This document shows, piece after piece, positions 53,740 to 62,873 of a stretch of 64,000 nt of DNA. Where the stretch lies: NCBI GenBank assembly GCA_015057005.1, contig SVFF01000003.1, positions 72,972 through 136,971 on the forward strand, written 5' to 3'. Position 1 is the stretch's first letter; the number at the start of each line of letters is the position of its first letter. Origin of the DNA: Lachnospiraceae bacterium. Its GTDB lineage: Bacteria; Bacillota; Clostridia; Lachnospirales; Lachnospiraceae. Made by a program: the position numbers and the translations under genes. Below the pieces are notes generated by a model that worked only from the letters and a program-made list of their open reading frames with translations, searched no databases and was not told where the DNA came from.

Positions 53740-55071
53740 ATGGATTTATTTGAATATATGCGTAGTACGAATATGGAAAAAGATTCCCCGCTGGCGGCCA
53801 GGATGCGTCCCAGGACCCTGGACGAGGTAGTGGGACAGGAGCATATTATCGGCAAGGATAAGCTGCTGTATAGGGCCATTCAGGCGGACAAGGTCAGCTC
53901 GGTCATCTTTTACGGACCGCCCGGCACCGGTAAGACAACGCTGGCAAAGGTGATAGCCAACACCACCAGCGCGGAATTTATGCAGATCAATGCCACCGTG
54001 GCCGGCAAAAAGGACATGGAGGATGTGGTGAACAAGGCCAAGGATCTCCAGGGCATGTATGGCAGAAAGACCATTCTGTTTATCGACGAGATCCATCGTT
54101 TCAACAAGGGCCAGCAGGACTATCTGCTTCCTTTTGTGGAGGACGGTACGGTGATCCTGATTGGTGCCACCACGGAGAACCCTTATTTTGAAGTAAACAG
54201 CGCGCTGATCTCCCGCTCCATTATTTTTGAACTAAAGCCCATTCCGCAGGAATCCATCAAGGAACTTTTGAAGAAGGCAGTTTACGACAATGACAGAGGC
54301 ATGGGAGCATATGATGCGGTGATAGAGGAGGAAGCCCTGGATTTTCTGGCGGATATCTCCGGCGGTGATGCCAGACAGGCCCTGAATGCCATCGAATTGG
54401 GCGTTATGACCACCAACAGAAGTGCAGACGGCAAGATTCACATTACGCTGGATGTGGCCCAGGAGTGTATTCAAAAGCGGGCGGTACGATATGACAAAAA
54501 CGGCGACAATCACTACGACACCATTTCTGCTTTTATTAAAAGTATGCGGGGATCGGATCCGGATGCGGCAGTGTACTATCTGGCCAGAATGCTCTATGCA
54601 GGAGAAAGCGTGACCTTCATCGCCCGCAGGATCATGATCTGTGCGTCTGAGGATGTGGGAAACGCAGATCCCCATGCACTGATGGTGGCTGTAAATGCCT
54701 CCCTGGCGGTGGAGCGGGTGGGCATGCCTGAGGCCCAGATCATTCTGTCCCAGGCTGCAGCATACGTAGCCACAGCCCCCAAGAGCAATGCCAGCTGTGA
54801 GGCGATCTTCTCTGCCATGGATGAAGTGAAGCAGACGGGCAATCTGCCTATCCCGGCCCACCTGCAGGATGCCCATTACAAGGGAGCGGCTAAGCTGGGT
54901 CATGGCATCGGCTACAAATATGCCCATGATTATCCCAACAATTATGTAAAACAGCAGTATCTTCCCTACGAGTTGAACGGCAAAGAATTTTACAAGCCCT
55001 CCGGCAACGGTTATGAGGTGAAGATCAGAGAGCACATGCAGCGCATCAAAAGAGAAGCTGCAGAGGAATAA
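53740..55071 (+). CDS. rarA: Replication-associated recombination protein A (RarA/MgsA)
   Basis: 443-residue AAA+ ATPase acting at stalled replication forks. It contains Walker A GPPGTGKTTL (about 65-74), Walker B ILFIDEIHRFNKGQQD, sensor 1 IGATTENPYFEVN, and the conserved C-terminal tetramerisation part with YKYAHDYPNNYVKQQYLP. ACGGAG lies just before the ATG. Monocistronic by appearance. Confidence 0.95.
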   Translation: MDLFEYMRSTNMEKDSPLAARMRPRTLDEVVGQEHIIGKDKLLYRAIQADKVSSVIFYGPPGTGKTTLAKVIANTTSAEFMQINATVAGKKDMEDVVNKAKDLQGMYGRKTILFIDEIHRFNKGQQDYLLPFVEDGTVILIGATTENPYFEVNSALISRSIIFELKPIPQESIKELLKKAVYDNDRGMGAYDAVIEEEALDFLADISGGDARQALNAIELGVMTTNRSADGKIHITLDVAQECIQKRAVRYDKNGDNHYDTISAFIKSMRGSDPDAAVYYLARMLYAGESVTFIARRIMICASEDVGNADPHALMVAVNASLAVERVGMPEAQIILSQAAAYVATAPKSNASCEAIFSAMDEVKQTGNLPIPAHLQDAHYKGAAKLGHGIGYKYAHDYPNNYVKQQYLPYELNGKEFYKPSGNGYEVKIREHMQRIKREAAEE

Positions 55072-55072
55072 T

Positions 55073-55094
55073 AAAAGCCCGGCAGCAGCCGGGC
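55073..55094 (-). terminator. Terminator for the DUF4364 gene
   Basis: GCCCGGC-AGCA-GCCGGGC hairpin; on the minus strand it continues into TTTTATTATT. Between convergent rarA and DUF4364 genes. Confidence 0.85.
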
Positions 55095-55101
55095 CTCGGA
55101 T

Positions 55102-55617
55102 TTAGAATAATTCCTGAACCAGGTATTGATAAATATCCTGGTTCTTTTTTTGCCAATTGTCGCAGATGGAGGCGGCCATTTCCTCAGTGGGAACGGAGAG
55201 GGTGATGGTCAGCAGGTTGATATCCTTCTCCTTGGCCACAAGATGTGCCTCGTATTCGCCGGAGGTGGATTTGTAATAATCCCCCAGAACGGATACTTCA
55301 TTGCGCATGTCAAATTCGTTTTCCGCCAGATAAGTCTCCATGTCATTTATAATGGCATCGCTTATGCGGTTTTTGAAAAAGGAGAGAGTCTCCTTTCCCT
55401 CTTCTGTGATGGAAAGGTGGGTCCGGTTGCGGATGGACTGGCTGGAGATCATGCCGGCCTCGGTCAGCTCACTGAATACTTGCTGCAGGGTCAGGAAATT
55501 GGTGTATTCCTTCTCTAGGATAAAATCACTGATCTGAGCGGTGGTAAGAGAGAAGTTGACCCGGTTCAGCATATATAAAATGATTAATTTGTATAAAGTT
55601 AAAGAATCTTGGATCAT
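55102..55617 (-). CDS. DUF4364 family protein
   Basis: 171 residues. The N-terminal half (about 1-85) reads as a winged helix: LYKLIILYMLNRVNFSLTTAQISDFIL, then LQQVFSELTEAGMI and LSITEEGKETLSFF (short blocks). The C-terminal half is alpha/beta with YEAHLVAKEKDINLLTITLSVP. This matches DUF4364, common in Clostridia and probably a PadR-like DNA-binding regulator; targets unknown. Confidence 0.85.
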   Translation of the reverse strand: MIQDSLTLYKLIILYMLNRVNFSLTTAQISDFILEKEYTNFLTLQQVFSELTEAGMISSQSIRNRTHLSITEEGKETLSFFKNRISDAIINDMETYLAENEFDMRNEVSVLGDYYKSTSGEYEAHLVAKEKDINLLTITLSVPTEEMAASICDNWQKKNQDIYQYLVQELF

Positions 55618-55693
55618 AATTTCTGTAGTTTCCTTTTTGTGTTTTTTGAAGTGGGAAGTACGTTATATCACGCATAAGCGGTCTTGCAAGACT

Positions 55694-56662
55694 TCAGTGT
55701 TGCGGAGCAGGCGGTAGATCAGCCTTTAGTGCACAGCCCTGCAGGCAGCCTTGCGCCTTCATAAGCTTGTGCAGGGAATTCAGCACATCACGCTTATTGA
55801 GACTCCACTTGGGGGCGATCAGCAGATCCTTGGGCCCGTCACCGGTGACTCTGTGTACCACAATCCGGGGAGAAAGTCTGGTAAGGCAGCGGACTAAGAG
55901 ATCCAGGTAGTCCTCCTTGGACAGAGCCTCAAAGGAACCGGCCAGGTAGTCGGAAGCCAGATCCGTATTTTTCAATATATGCAAAAGCTGCAATTTTATG
56001 CCGAAAGGCTTCAGGGCGTTCAAGTAATCAATAGTCTGAAGGACCATTTCCGGTGTCTCGCCGGGCAGTCCCAGGATCACATGGACGATAACCGGAATGT
56101 CGATGGCGGAAAGTGCACGGAATGCTTCTGCAAAGCAGGGCAGGGCGTAGCCTCTGCGGATATAATCTGCGGTAGTCTGATGAATGGTCTGCAGTCCCAG
56201 TTCCACCCAGATGAATTTGTCCGGGTAGCGGTCCTTTAATTTGGCAAGCAGTGCAAGAACCTCATCCGGCAGACAGTCCGGCCTGGTGGCGATGGAGATG
56301 CCGCAGACATCGGGACAATCCAATGCCTCCGTGTAAATCTGTTCCAGATAGGGTAGCGGCGCGTACGTATTGGTGTAGGCCTGAAAATAAGCGATAAAAT
56401 CCTGACCTACTTTTTTATCATGGAAAAGAGACAGGCCCTGTTCCAACTGCCGGCGGATGCTCTTGCCCGCTGTAGGAACGGCAAAATCCCCGCTGCCGCC
56501 TGCGCTGCAGAAAATGCAGCCCCGGGTGCCCAAGGTACCGTCTCTGTTGGGGCAGCTCATATGAGCGTTCAGGGCAATCTTGTAGCATTTATGATGAAAG
56601 GTATTTTTGCAGTAAGCGTCCAGGGAGTAATAGGGCTTACCGTACCATTGGTCCGGAGTCAT
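55694..56662 (-). CDS. TIGR01212-type radical SAM protein (YhcC-like)
   Basis: 322 residues. The iron-sulfur cysteines lie in CPNRDGTLGTRGCIFCS, the CX11CX2C spacing typical of the YhcC family rather than CX3CX2C. YLEQIYTEALDCPDVCGISIATRPDCL and VELGLQTIHQTTADYIRRGY (short blocks) follow the radical SAM barrel. Its reaction is unknown. Start at the ATG complement of 56662 with AGAGGTG 6 nt upstream; the open frame extends 19 codons further without support. Confidence 0.88.
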   Translation of the reverse strand: MTPDQWYGKPYYSLDAYCKNTFHHKCYKIALNAHMSCPNRDGTLGTRGCIFCSAGGSGDFAVPTAGKSIRRQLEQGLSLFHDKKVGQDFIAYFQAYTNTYAPLPYLEQIYTEALDCPDVCGISIATRPDCLPDEVLALLAKLKDRYPDKFIWVELGLQTIHQTTADYIRRGYALPCFAEAFRALSAIDIPVIVHVILGLPGETPEMVLQTIDYLNALKPFGIKLQLLHILKNTDLASDYLAGSFEALSKEDYLDLLVRCLTRLSPRIVVHRVTGDGPKDLLIAPKWSLNKRDVLNSLHKLMKAQGCLQGCALKADLPPAPQH

Positions 56663-57018
56663 AGGCACACCTCTTTTTCTGATATCATGTATCATATAAC
56701 AGTTTTTCCGAGGACGCAAGTACTTTCAGGGGGAGTTTTGGAGGTGTTTTATGGGGCTTTTTACAGGTGGCTGCAGAAAAATAAAAAAAGGCTTTCTATT
56801 TTGAAAGAAATGTATTATAATACTTAATAGCATGATCATATGTCATGATTCACAGAACACATCTATTTATTGGTTTGGTCCTGATGTTATCCCCTTTTGA
56901 TGATATGTAAAATTGAAATAATAGGCCAAGTTGGATTTATGCTTTTATTCACAATGGTAAAATCCGGTATTGGATATTTATATAAATAACGAAACTGTTG
57001 TAGTAACAGGAGGAATAT
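56663..57018 (+). other. Gene-free gap upstream of rho
   Basis: A 356-bp AT-rich gap between divergent genes. A TATAAT at 56816-56821 with a poor -35 (TTTCTA, 17 bp) is a possible promoter, which would give rho a leader of about 190 nt. I see no riboswitch or small gene in it. Long rho leaders can host autoregulation, but no structure stands out. Confidence 0.4.
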
Positions 57019-58740
57019 ATGAGAGAAAAATATGAATCTTTAGCACTTGTGCACTTGAAGGAAATTGCGAAAGCACGTGGACTTAAGGGCACATCAACCA
57101 TGAAAAAGCACGAGGTGATCGAAGCTATGCTGGCCGAAGATGAGCGTCTGAAGAATGAAGAGGAAGCAAAGAAGGCTGAGGAGGCGAGACGCGCAGAAGA
57201 GGCCAGACGTGCAGAGGAACCCAGACGTACTGAGGAACCCAGACGTACCGAGGAACCCAGACGTGCAGAGGAACCCAGACGTACTGAGGAATTCAGACGC
57301 TCTGACGCGCCCAGACGTGAAGGCTACACAAGACGTGATGATGCGCCCAGATATTCCAGACGTGAGGGGCAGTCCTATAATCAGGGATACGCGGCATCCG
57401 GTGCACCGGCACAGACATCAAATGCACCGGCACAGAATACATCGACACAAAATACATCAGCCCAGGCTATGAATACCGCACCCCAGTCAGCTCCCGTCCA
57501 GAGCGTACAGGGGCAAAATTATGCCGCCCAATCGCAGAACGTACCCACTGAGACGCGCAGTAGTGCCAGATTAAATGAGGCTTACGATGAAAGTCAGTAT
57601 CCGAAAGAACTGGACAGCGGAATCGAAGCCAGCGGTATCCTGGAGGTCATGCCTGACGGCTATGGCTTTATACGCTGTGAAAATTATATGCCCGGCGAAA
57701 ATGATGTGTACGTGGCGCCCAGCCAGATCCGCCGTTTCGGTTTAAAGACCGGTGATATTCTCTGCGGCAATAAGCGTATCAAGACCCAGCAGGAGAAATT
57801 CAGCGCCCTGCTCTTTGTGCGCAGCATCAACGGATATACTGTGGAAGAGGCTACAAAACGAATTGCTTTTGAAGATATGACACCGATCTTCCCGGACCAG
57901 CGTATCAGATTGGAGACACCCGGCTGTCCCGTTTCCATGCGCGTTATGGATCTGGTGAGCCCTGTGGGCAAGGGACAGCGTGGTATGATCGTCTCTCCCC
58001 CTAAGGCCGGTAAGACCACTCTTTTGAAAGAAGTGGCCAAATCGGTACTTCGCACCAATCCCCATGTGCATATGCTGATCCTTTTGATCGATGAACGTCC
58101 TGAGGAAGTTACCGATATCAAGGAAGCAATTTACGGTGAAAACGTGGAAGTGATCTACTCCACCTTTGATGAACTTCCCGAGCATCATAAGCGTGTCTCC
58201 GAGATGGTGATCGAGCGTGCAAAGCGCCTGGTAGAGCATAAGCAGGATGTAGTCATCCTCTTAGACAGCATCACCCGCCTGACCCGGGCCTACAACCTGG
58301 TAGTGCCCCCCAGCGGACGTACTCTTTCCGGTGGTCTGGATCCCGCGGCGCTGCATATGCCTAAGCGTTTCTTCGGCGCAGCAAGAAACATGCGGGAGGG
58401 CGGCAGTTTGACCATTCTGGCGACTGCATTGGTGGAAACAGGCAGTAAAATGGACGATGTGGTGTACGAGGAATTCAAGGGTACCGGCAATATGGAAATG
58501 GTATTGGACCGCAAGCTTTCTGAAAAGCGCATTTTCCCTGCCATTGATCTGGCCAAATCCAGCACCAGAAACGAACATCTGCTTCTGTCTGAGGAGGAGC
58601 TTGAGGCCATCAATATCATGCGAAAGGCATTGAACGGACTGAAGGCCGACGAAGCAACGGACCGCATTCTGGATATGTTTGCCAGAACCCGCACAAATGC
58701 TGAGTTTGTAAATATGGTGAAAAAGAACAGATTTATCTGA
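57019..58740 (+). CDS. rho: Transcription termination factor Rho with disordered insert
   Basis: 573 residues, about 150 more than E. coli Rho. An N-terminal Rho_N helix bundle (1-45, LVHLKEIAKARGLKG) is followed by a hydrophilic insert: six RRxEEP-type hexapeptides (57-92), an Arg/Asp/Tyr region, and an Asn/Gln/Ala/Ser-rich stretch (about 125-190). The primary RNA site (GILEVMPDGYGFIR), Walker A SPPKAGKT (K332) and the RNA loops of the hexameric motor then match normal Rho. A GGAGG site precedes the ATG. The insert probably adds RNA binding or condensate formation, as reported for some other bacterial Rho proteins. Confidence 0.96.
   Translation: MREKYESLALVHLKEIAKARGLKGTSTMKKHEVIEAMLAEDERLKNEEEAKKAEEARRAEEARRAEEPRRTEEPRRTEEPRRAEEPRRTEEFRRSDAPRREGYTRRDDAPRYSRREGQSYNQGYAASGAPAQTSNAPAQNTSTQNTSAQAMNTAPQSAPVQSVQGQNYAAQSQNVPTETRSSARLNEAYDESQYPKELDSGIEASGILEVMPDGYGFIRCENYMPGENDVYVAPSQIRRFGLKTGDILCGNKRIKTQQEKFSALLFVRSINGYTVEEATKRIAFEDMTPIFPDQRIRLETPGCPVSMRVMDLVSPVGKGQRGMIVSPPKAGKTTLLKEVAKSVLRTNPHVHMLILLIDERPEEVTDIKEAIYGENVEVIYSTFDELPEHHKRVSEMVIERAKRLVEHKQDVVILLDSITRLTRAYNLVVPPSGRTLSGGLDPAALHMPKRFFGAARNMREGGSLTILATALVETGSKMDDVVYEEFKGTGNMEMVLDRKLSEKRIFPAIDLAKSSTRNEHLLLSEEELEAINIMRKALNGLKADEATDRILDMFARTRTNAEFVNMVKKNRFI
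57187..57294 (+). repeat. 18-bp tandem repeat within rho
   Basis: Six head-to-tail units of the type AGACGTNCNGAGGAACCC encode the RRxEEP hexapeptides of the Rho insert. The middle units are nearly identical, so copy number may vary by slippage. Confidence 0.9.
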
Positions 58741-58807
58741 TGTATCAACTTGGGAAAGATCACAAAATTACGGTCACAAAAGTTTCAGAAAAGTTTTATT
58801 TTGGGTA

Positions 58808-58836
58808 TTGCAAGTAGACAACTCTTATGTTACAAT
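58808..58836 (+). promoter_or_regulatory. Promoter for rpmE
   Basis: TTGCAA (58808-58813), 17 bp, TACAAT (58831-58836), with extended -10 TGT. Confidence 0.75.
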
Positions 58837-58918
58837 AATACCGCTGTTTGTGGTTCCATAAGCAGTGTGGATGAGAACAAAAATTTTACATGAAATTTTT
58901 ATAGAGAGGTGAAAATCA

Positions 58919-59119
58919 ATGAAAGAAGGAATCCATCCTAAGTACTATCAGGCAACTGTTACCTGTAACTGTGGCAACACATTCGTAACCGGCTCCACCA
59001 AGCCTGAGATTCACGTAGAAATCTGCTCCAAATGCCATCCGTTCTATACCGGTCAGCAGAAGGTTGCAAGAGCTGATGGTCGTATTGATAAGTTCAACAA
59101 GAAATACGGCGTTAAATAA
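58919..59119 (+). CDS. rpmE: 50S ribosomal protein L31
   Basis: 66-residue zinc-binding L31 (C+ type): CNCGNTF supplies two cysteines and [10 protein letters not shown] the others. [10 protein letters not shown] and the ending [12 protein letters not shown] are family-typical. AGAGGTG precedes the ATG. It follows rho, as in most Firmicutes, but has its own promoter and terminator. Confidence 0.97.
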   Translation: MKEGIHPKYYQATVTCNCGNTFVTGSTKPEIHVEICSKCHPFYTGQQKVARADGRIDKFNKKYGVK

Positions 59120-59131
59120 GATCAAATGCGG

Positions 59132-59163
59132 AAAGGTTGAGGTATTTCTATCTCAACCTTTTG
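59132..59163 (+). terminator. Rho-independent terminator after rpmE
   Basis: Perfect 10-bp stem AAAGGTTGAG / CTCAACCTTT, followed by TTG. It is 18 nt upstream of the next start codon. Confidence 0.8.
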
Positions 59164-59181
59164 TAATAACAGGAGTATGAT

Positions 59182-60264
59182 ATGGCAAGAAAGAAATGCG
59201 GCCATTATTCCGGTATCGGCGGACAGGCGGTGCTGGAAGGCGTAATGATGAAAAACAAAGAAAAATATGCGGTTGCAGTCAGAAAGCCAAACGGTGAGAT
59301 CGAAGTGAAAGTAGAGACTCACAAGGGGCTGCTGGAAGGCAAAAAGATTAAGGATATTCCCTTTATCAGAGGTATATTTAACTTTGTGGAGTCCATGATA
59401 CTGGGCACCAAGGTGCTCAATTACTCCGCCTCTTTTTATGAGGATGAGGAGGATCCCAACGGTGAAAAAGCTGCAGACAAAGCAAGCGGCGGCAAGGGCG
59501 AGTCTTTTGTGAATACGTTGGTGACTATTTTTGCTGTTGTGCTTGCTGTGGGTATTTTTATTGTCCTGCCTTATTTTGTGGGATCTTTCTTTGAAGGCTT
59601 TATCCGTAACCGCTCCCTGATGGCCATTATTGAAGGGGTTATCCGCATCGCGATCTTCCTTTTGTATGTGAGTGCCATTAGTCTGATGAAGGACATCAGA
59701 CGTCTGTACCGCTACCACGGTGCTGAGCACAAGTGTATCAATTGTATCGAGAAGGGGCGTCCCTTGGATGTGCGCAATGTAATGCGCAGCTCCAGACTGC
59801 ATAAGAGATGCGGCACCAGTTTCATTTTCTTTGTTTTGATCGTAAGTATTGTGCTGTTTTTCTTTATCCGGGTGGACAATGTGTTCTACAAGGTGGGATT
59901 AAGGATACTGCTGATGCCCGTTGTGGCCGGCATTTCCTATGAACTGATCCGTCTGGCCGGACGCAGCGACTTTTTTCTGGTGAATCTTTTGTCTGCACCG
60001 GGCATGCTGATCCAGCGCCTGACTACAAAGGAGCCGGATCGTGATATGATAGAAGTGGCGATTGCGTCCATAGAAGCTGTTTTTGATTGGAAGGCGTACC
60101 TGAAGGAAGAATTCGGATATCAGGTGGACGACGAACAGGAGGACGCATCCGGGACCGAGGATGAGGACATCGAGTTCGAAATGCCAGTGACCGAGGAAGA
60201 AGACATTGAGTTCGAAATGCCTGAGGCTGATGGCAATTCTGAGACCGATAAAGAGGAAGTATGA
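59182..60264 (+). CDS. DUF1385 family membrane protein
   Basis: 360 residues. N-terminal GIGGQAVLEGVMMKN and the central YRYHGAEHKCINCIEKGRPL and SSRLHKRCGTSFIF blocks carry the conserved His and Cys residues of DUF1385. Four or so transmembrane helices lie around 115-250. The acidic C-terminal tail repeats EDIEFEMP twice. Function is unknown; the gene is conserved between rpmE and prmC in many Clostridia. It ends with an ATGA overlap with prmC. Confidence 0.88.
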   Translation: MARKKCGHYSGIGGQAVLEGVMMKNKEKYAVAVRKPNGEIEVKVETHKGLLEGKKIKDIPFIRGIFNFVESMILGTKVLNYSASFYEDEEDPNGEKAADKASGGKGESFVNTLVTIFAVVLAVGIFIVLPYFVGSFFEGFIRNRSLMAIIEGVIRIAIFLLYVSAISLMKDIRRLYRYHGAEHKCINCIEKGRPLDVRNVMRSSRLHKRCGTSFIFFVLIVSIVLFFFIRVDNVFYKVGLRILLMPVVAGISYELIRLAGRSDFFLVNLLSAPGMLIQRLTTKEPDRDMIEVAIASIEAVFDWKAYLKEEFGYQVDDEQEDASGTEDEDIEFEMPVTEEEDIEFEMPEADGNSETDKEEV

Positions 60265-61169
60265 AATACAGAGAATGTTATGATTGGGGATGCTCTTCCT
60301 TAAAAAATGCGGGCATTGAAGAGGCGGCTCTGGATGCTAGGTATCTTTTGGAGCATATTTGCGGCACCAATCGAAATGACCTGCTGGTCCATGGAGACAG
60401 ACAAGTGGATGAGAGCCAGGAAGCTCTATATCGGGAACTGATCGGGAAGCGCGAACAGAGGATCCCGCTGCAGCATCTGACCGGCGTTCAGGAATTTATG
60501 GGGCTGGAATTTGCTGTAAATGAACATGTGCTGATTCCCAGGCAGGATACAGAGATTCTGGTAGAAGAGGTGTTAAAGGAGCTCCATGACGGCATGGAGG
60601 TGCTGGATATGTGTACCGGCTCCGGATGTATTTTGATAAGCCTGCTGCATTACAGCAACCGTTGCCGGGGTGTAGGTGTGGATATTTCAGAGGAAGCGCT
60701 GGAAGTGGCAAGAGAAAACGCCGGACGATTGCTGGGTGGGAAGTATGCACAGCAAAATATACCGGTCGGGTCTTTGGAGATAGGACATACTGGCAGCCAA
60801 ACGGAAAATGCAGATTTGGTACGATTTGTAGAGAGTGACCTGTTTGAAAATGTTACCGGCAAGTACGAGTTTATCGTATCCAATCCCCCCTATATCAGAA
60901 GTGATGTGATTCCCACACTGATGCCGGAGGTAAAGGATCATGAACCTATGCAGGCCCTGGACGGCACAGCGGACGGCTTATATTTTTATCGCAGGATTAC
61001 TGCGGAGAGCAGGGCGTATCTGAAAAAAGGCGGTATGCTTTATTTTGAAATCGGACATGATCAGGCCGAAGACGTCAGCAATATCATGACTGAGGCAGGG
61101 TTTATAGAGATAAAAGTAGTAAAAGATTTTGCCGGACTGGACAGAGTTGTGTACGGTACCTGGATTTAA
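60261..61169 (+). CDS. prmC: Peptide chain release factor N5-glutamine methyltransferase
   Basis: 302-residue methyltransferase that modifies the GGQ glutamine of release factors. N-terminal helical domain (1-75), then motif I VLDMCTGSGCILISL and the substrate motif N208-PPY. A segment around residues 160-195 (QQNIPVGSLEIGHTGSQTEN) is longer than usual. It overlaps the DUF1385 stop codon by 4 nt and precedes prfA, the gene for its substrate. Confidence 0.95.
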   Translation: MKYRECYDWGCSSLKNAGIEEAALDARYLLEHICGTNRNDLLVHGDRQVDESQEALYRELIGKREQRIPLQHLTGVQEFMGLEFAVNEHVLIPRQDTEILVEEVLKELHDGMEVLDMCTGSGCILISLLHYSNRCRGVGVDISEEALEVARENAGRLLGGKYAQQNIPVGSLEIGHTGSQTENADLVRFVESDLFENVTGKYEFIVSNPPYIRSDVIPTLMPEVKDHEPMQALDGTADGLYFYRRITAESRAYLKKGGMLYFEIGHDQAEDVSNIMTEAGFIEIKVVKDFAGLDRVVYGTWI

Positions 61170-61187
61170 TGAAAAATGAGGTAAACT

Positions 61188-62264
61188 ATGTTTGACAAAT
61201 TAGAGGATTTATTGATCAGATTTGAAGAGATTCTGGGCGAGCTGGGTGAGCCCACCGTCACCAATAATCAGGAGCGTTTCCGCAAACTGATGAAGGAACA
61301 GAGTGATCTGACCCCTATTGTAGAGGCCTATAGAGAGTACAAAAAGTGTAATCAGGACATTGAAGATTCCCTGTTCATGCTGGATGAGGAAAGCGATGAA
61401 GAGATGCGCGAGATGATCAAGGAGACATTGAGCGACAGCAAAAAGCGTGTGGAAGAACTGGAAAATGAGCTGAAGATCCTGCTTTTGCCCAAGGACCCCA
61501 ACGATGACAAGAACGTTATCGTGGAAATCCGTGCAGGTGCCGGCGGTGACGAGGCTGCTTTGTTTGCTGCTGAAATCTACCGTATGTATGTGCATTACGC
61601 AGAAAGCCAGCGCTGGAGAGTGGAGACCATGAACGTGGACGATATCGGTATCGGCGGTATGAAGGAAGTACAGTTCATGATCACCGGCCAGGGCGCATAC
61701 TCCAAGATGAAGTACGAGAGCGGCGTACACCGCGTACAGCGTGTGCCTGAGACCGAGAGCGGCGGCCGTATCCACACTTCTACCATCAGTGTGGCAGTAA
61801 TGCCTGAAGTAGACGAGGATATTGATATCGTAATTGAAGATAAGGACATCCGTATCGACGTAATGCGTGCGTCCGGTAACGGTGGACAGTGCGTAAATAC
61901 CACTGACTCCGCAGTGCGTCTGACCCATTACCCTACCGGTATCGTGGTTTACAGCCAGACTGAGAAGTCCCAGCTGCAGAATAAGGCAAAGGCATTTGCC
62001 CTGCTGAAAGCAAAACTCTATGATATTGAGCAGCAGCAGCGTCACGATGCGGAAGCAGAGCTGCGCCGCAGCCAGATCGGTACCGGCGACCGTTCCGAGA
62101 AGATCCGTACCTACAACTTCCCTCAGGGACGTGTAACCGATCACCGAATCAATCTGACTCTGTACAAATTAGACAAGATCATGAATGGTGATATTCAGGA
62201 TATTCTGGATGCCTGCATCGCTGCTGACCAGGCGGCAAAGCTGGCAAAGATGAACGACGAGTAA
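61188..62264 (+). CDS. prfA: Peptide chain release factor 1
   Basis: 358-residue RF1, terminating translation at UAA and UAG. The GGQ motif is G232-G233-Q234 in [12 protein letters not shown]; the codon-recognition loop contains [14 protein letters not shown] with the P-x-T motif of RF1. [15 protein letters not shown] marks domain 2. It lies 18 nt after prmC. A strong terminator ends the unit. Confidence 0.97.
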   Translation: MFDKLEDLLIRFEEILGELGEPTVTNNQERFRKLMKEQSDLTPIVEAYREYKKCNQDIEDSLFMLDEESDEEMREMIKETLSDSKKRVEELENELKILLLPKDPNDDKNVIVEIRAGAGGDEAALFAAEIYRMYVHYAESQRWRVETMNVDDIGIGGMKEVQFMITGQGAYSKMKYESGVHRVQRVPETESGGRIHTSTISVAVMPEVDEDIDIVIEDKDIRIDVMRASGNGGQCVNTTDSAVRLTHYPTGIVVYSQTEKSQLQNKAKAFALLKAKLYDIEQQQRHDAEAELRRSQIGTGDRSEKIRTYNFPQGRVTDHRINLTLYKLDKIMNGDIQDILDACIAADQAAKLAKMNDE

Positions 62265-62297
62265 GCCAAGATTCCGTTGGAAATATAGCGCATTTGG

Positions 62298-62336
62298 AAA
62301 GCCCTGTAGCAGTTGAAAAACTGACACAGGGCTTTT
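62298..62336 (+). terminator. Rho-independent terminator after prfA
   Basis: Perfect 10-bp stem AAAGCCCTGT / ACAGGGCTTT with an inner CAGTT/AACTG stem and a short T-run. Confidence 0.9.
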
Positions 62337-62568
62337 GCATGCTCCGGAATTTTATACGGATAGGGGAGAACAGGTACGGTCAAAAACTGAGATATTAATT
62401 GCTAACGCATTAAGTAAATATAAGATTCAGCGGTATTTGAAATAATGCACGATATAACCTCTAAAGTGCGCATTTTAATGCTGTATTTTTTCATACATAT
62501 ATTTTAAAATGAGATTACAATGAAAACACATGTAGTCATAAACATATTTGAAACGGAGGGTTCATACC

Positions 62569-62784
62569 ATGTGGTCAATTATTTTTACCATATTAATGTT
62601 TGTTGTGTTCGGAAAACTTTTAAAATTTGCCATCAAGGCGACCTGGGGTATAGCGAAGATCGTGGTGTCACTGATAATGCTGCCTCTTTTCCTGATAGTA
62701 TTGGTCTTGTCAGGTTTGATCGCGCTGGCGCTGCCGATTCTTTTGGTGGTGGGAATCGTTGTGTTTGCGGTATTGCGTGATTGA
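62569..62784 (+). CDS. Small membrane protein of unknown function
   Basis: 71 residues, almost entirely hydrophobic, with two probable transmembrane helices (about 1-20 and 30-66) joined by a basic KFAIKATWG loop. I do not recognise a family. ATG 62569 has ACGGAGGG about 9 nt upstream, a good site. The 230 bp before it are AT-rich. It lies 90 nt before a coiled-coil protein gene on the same strand, and they may work together. Confidence 0.65.
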   Translation: MWSIIFTILMFVVFGKLLKFAIKATWGIAKIVVSLIMLPLFLIVLVLSGLIALALPILLVVGIVVFAVLRD

Positions 62785-62873
62785 GAAAAAGAGTGTGCCG
62801 GTAAAGACTCGTAAGATGCCGGAAGTGGGAAGGAATAGAAAGATTCGAAGTATAAGAAAGGCAGTAGTGTACC

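Noticed and set aside
57187..57294. CRISPR-like array
   Set aside because: Repeats are contiguous 18-bp coding units without spacers.
57155..57472. Alternative-frame product with RNPDV repeats inside rho
   Set aside because: A frame-shifted reading of the 18-bp tandem array; the rho frame is supported by domains on both sides.
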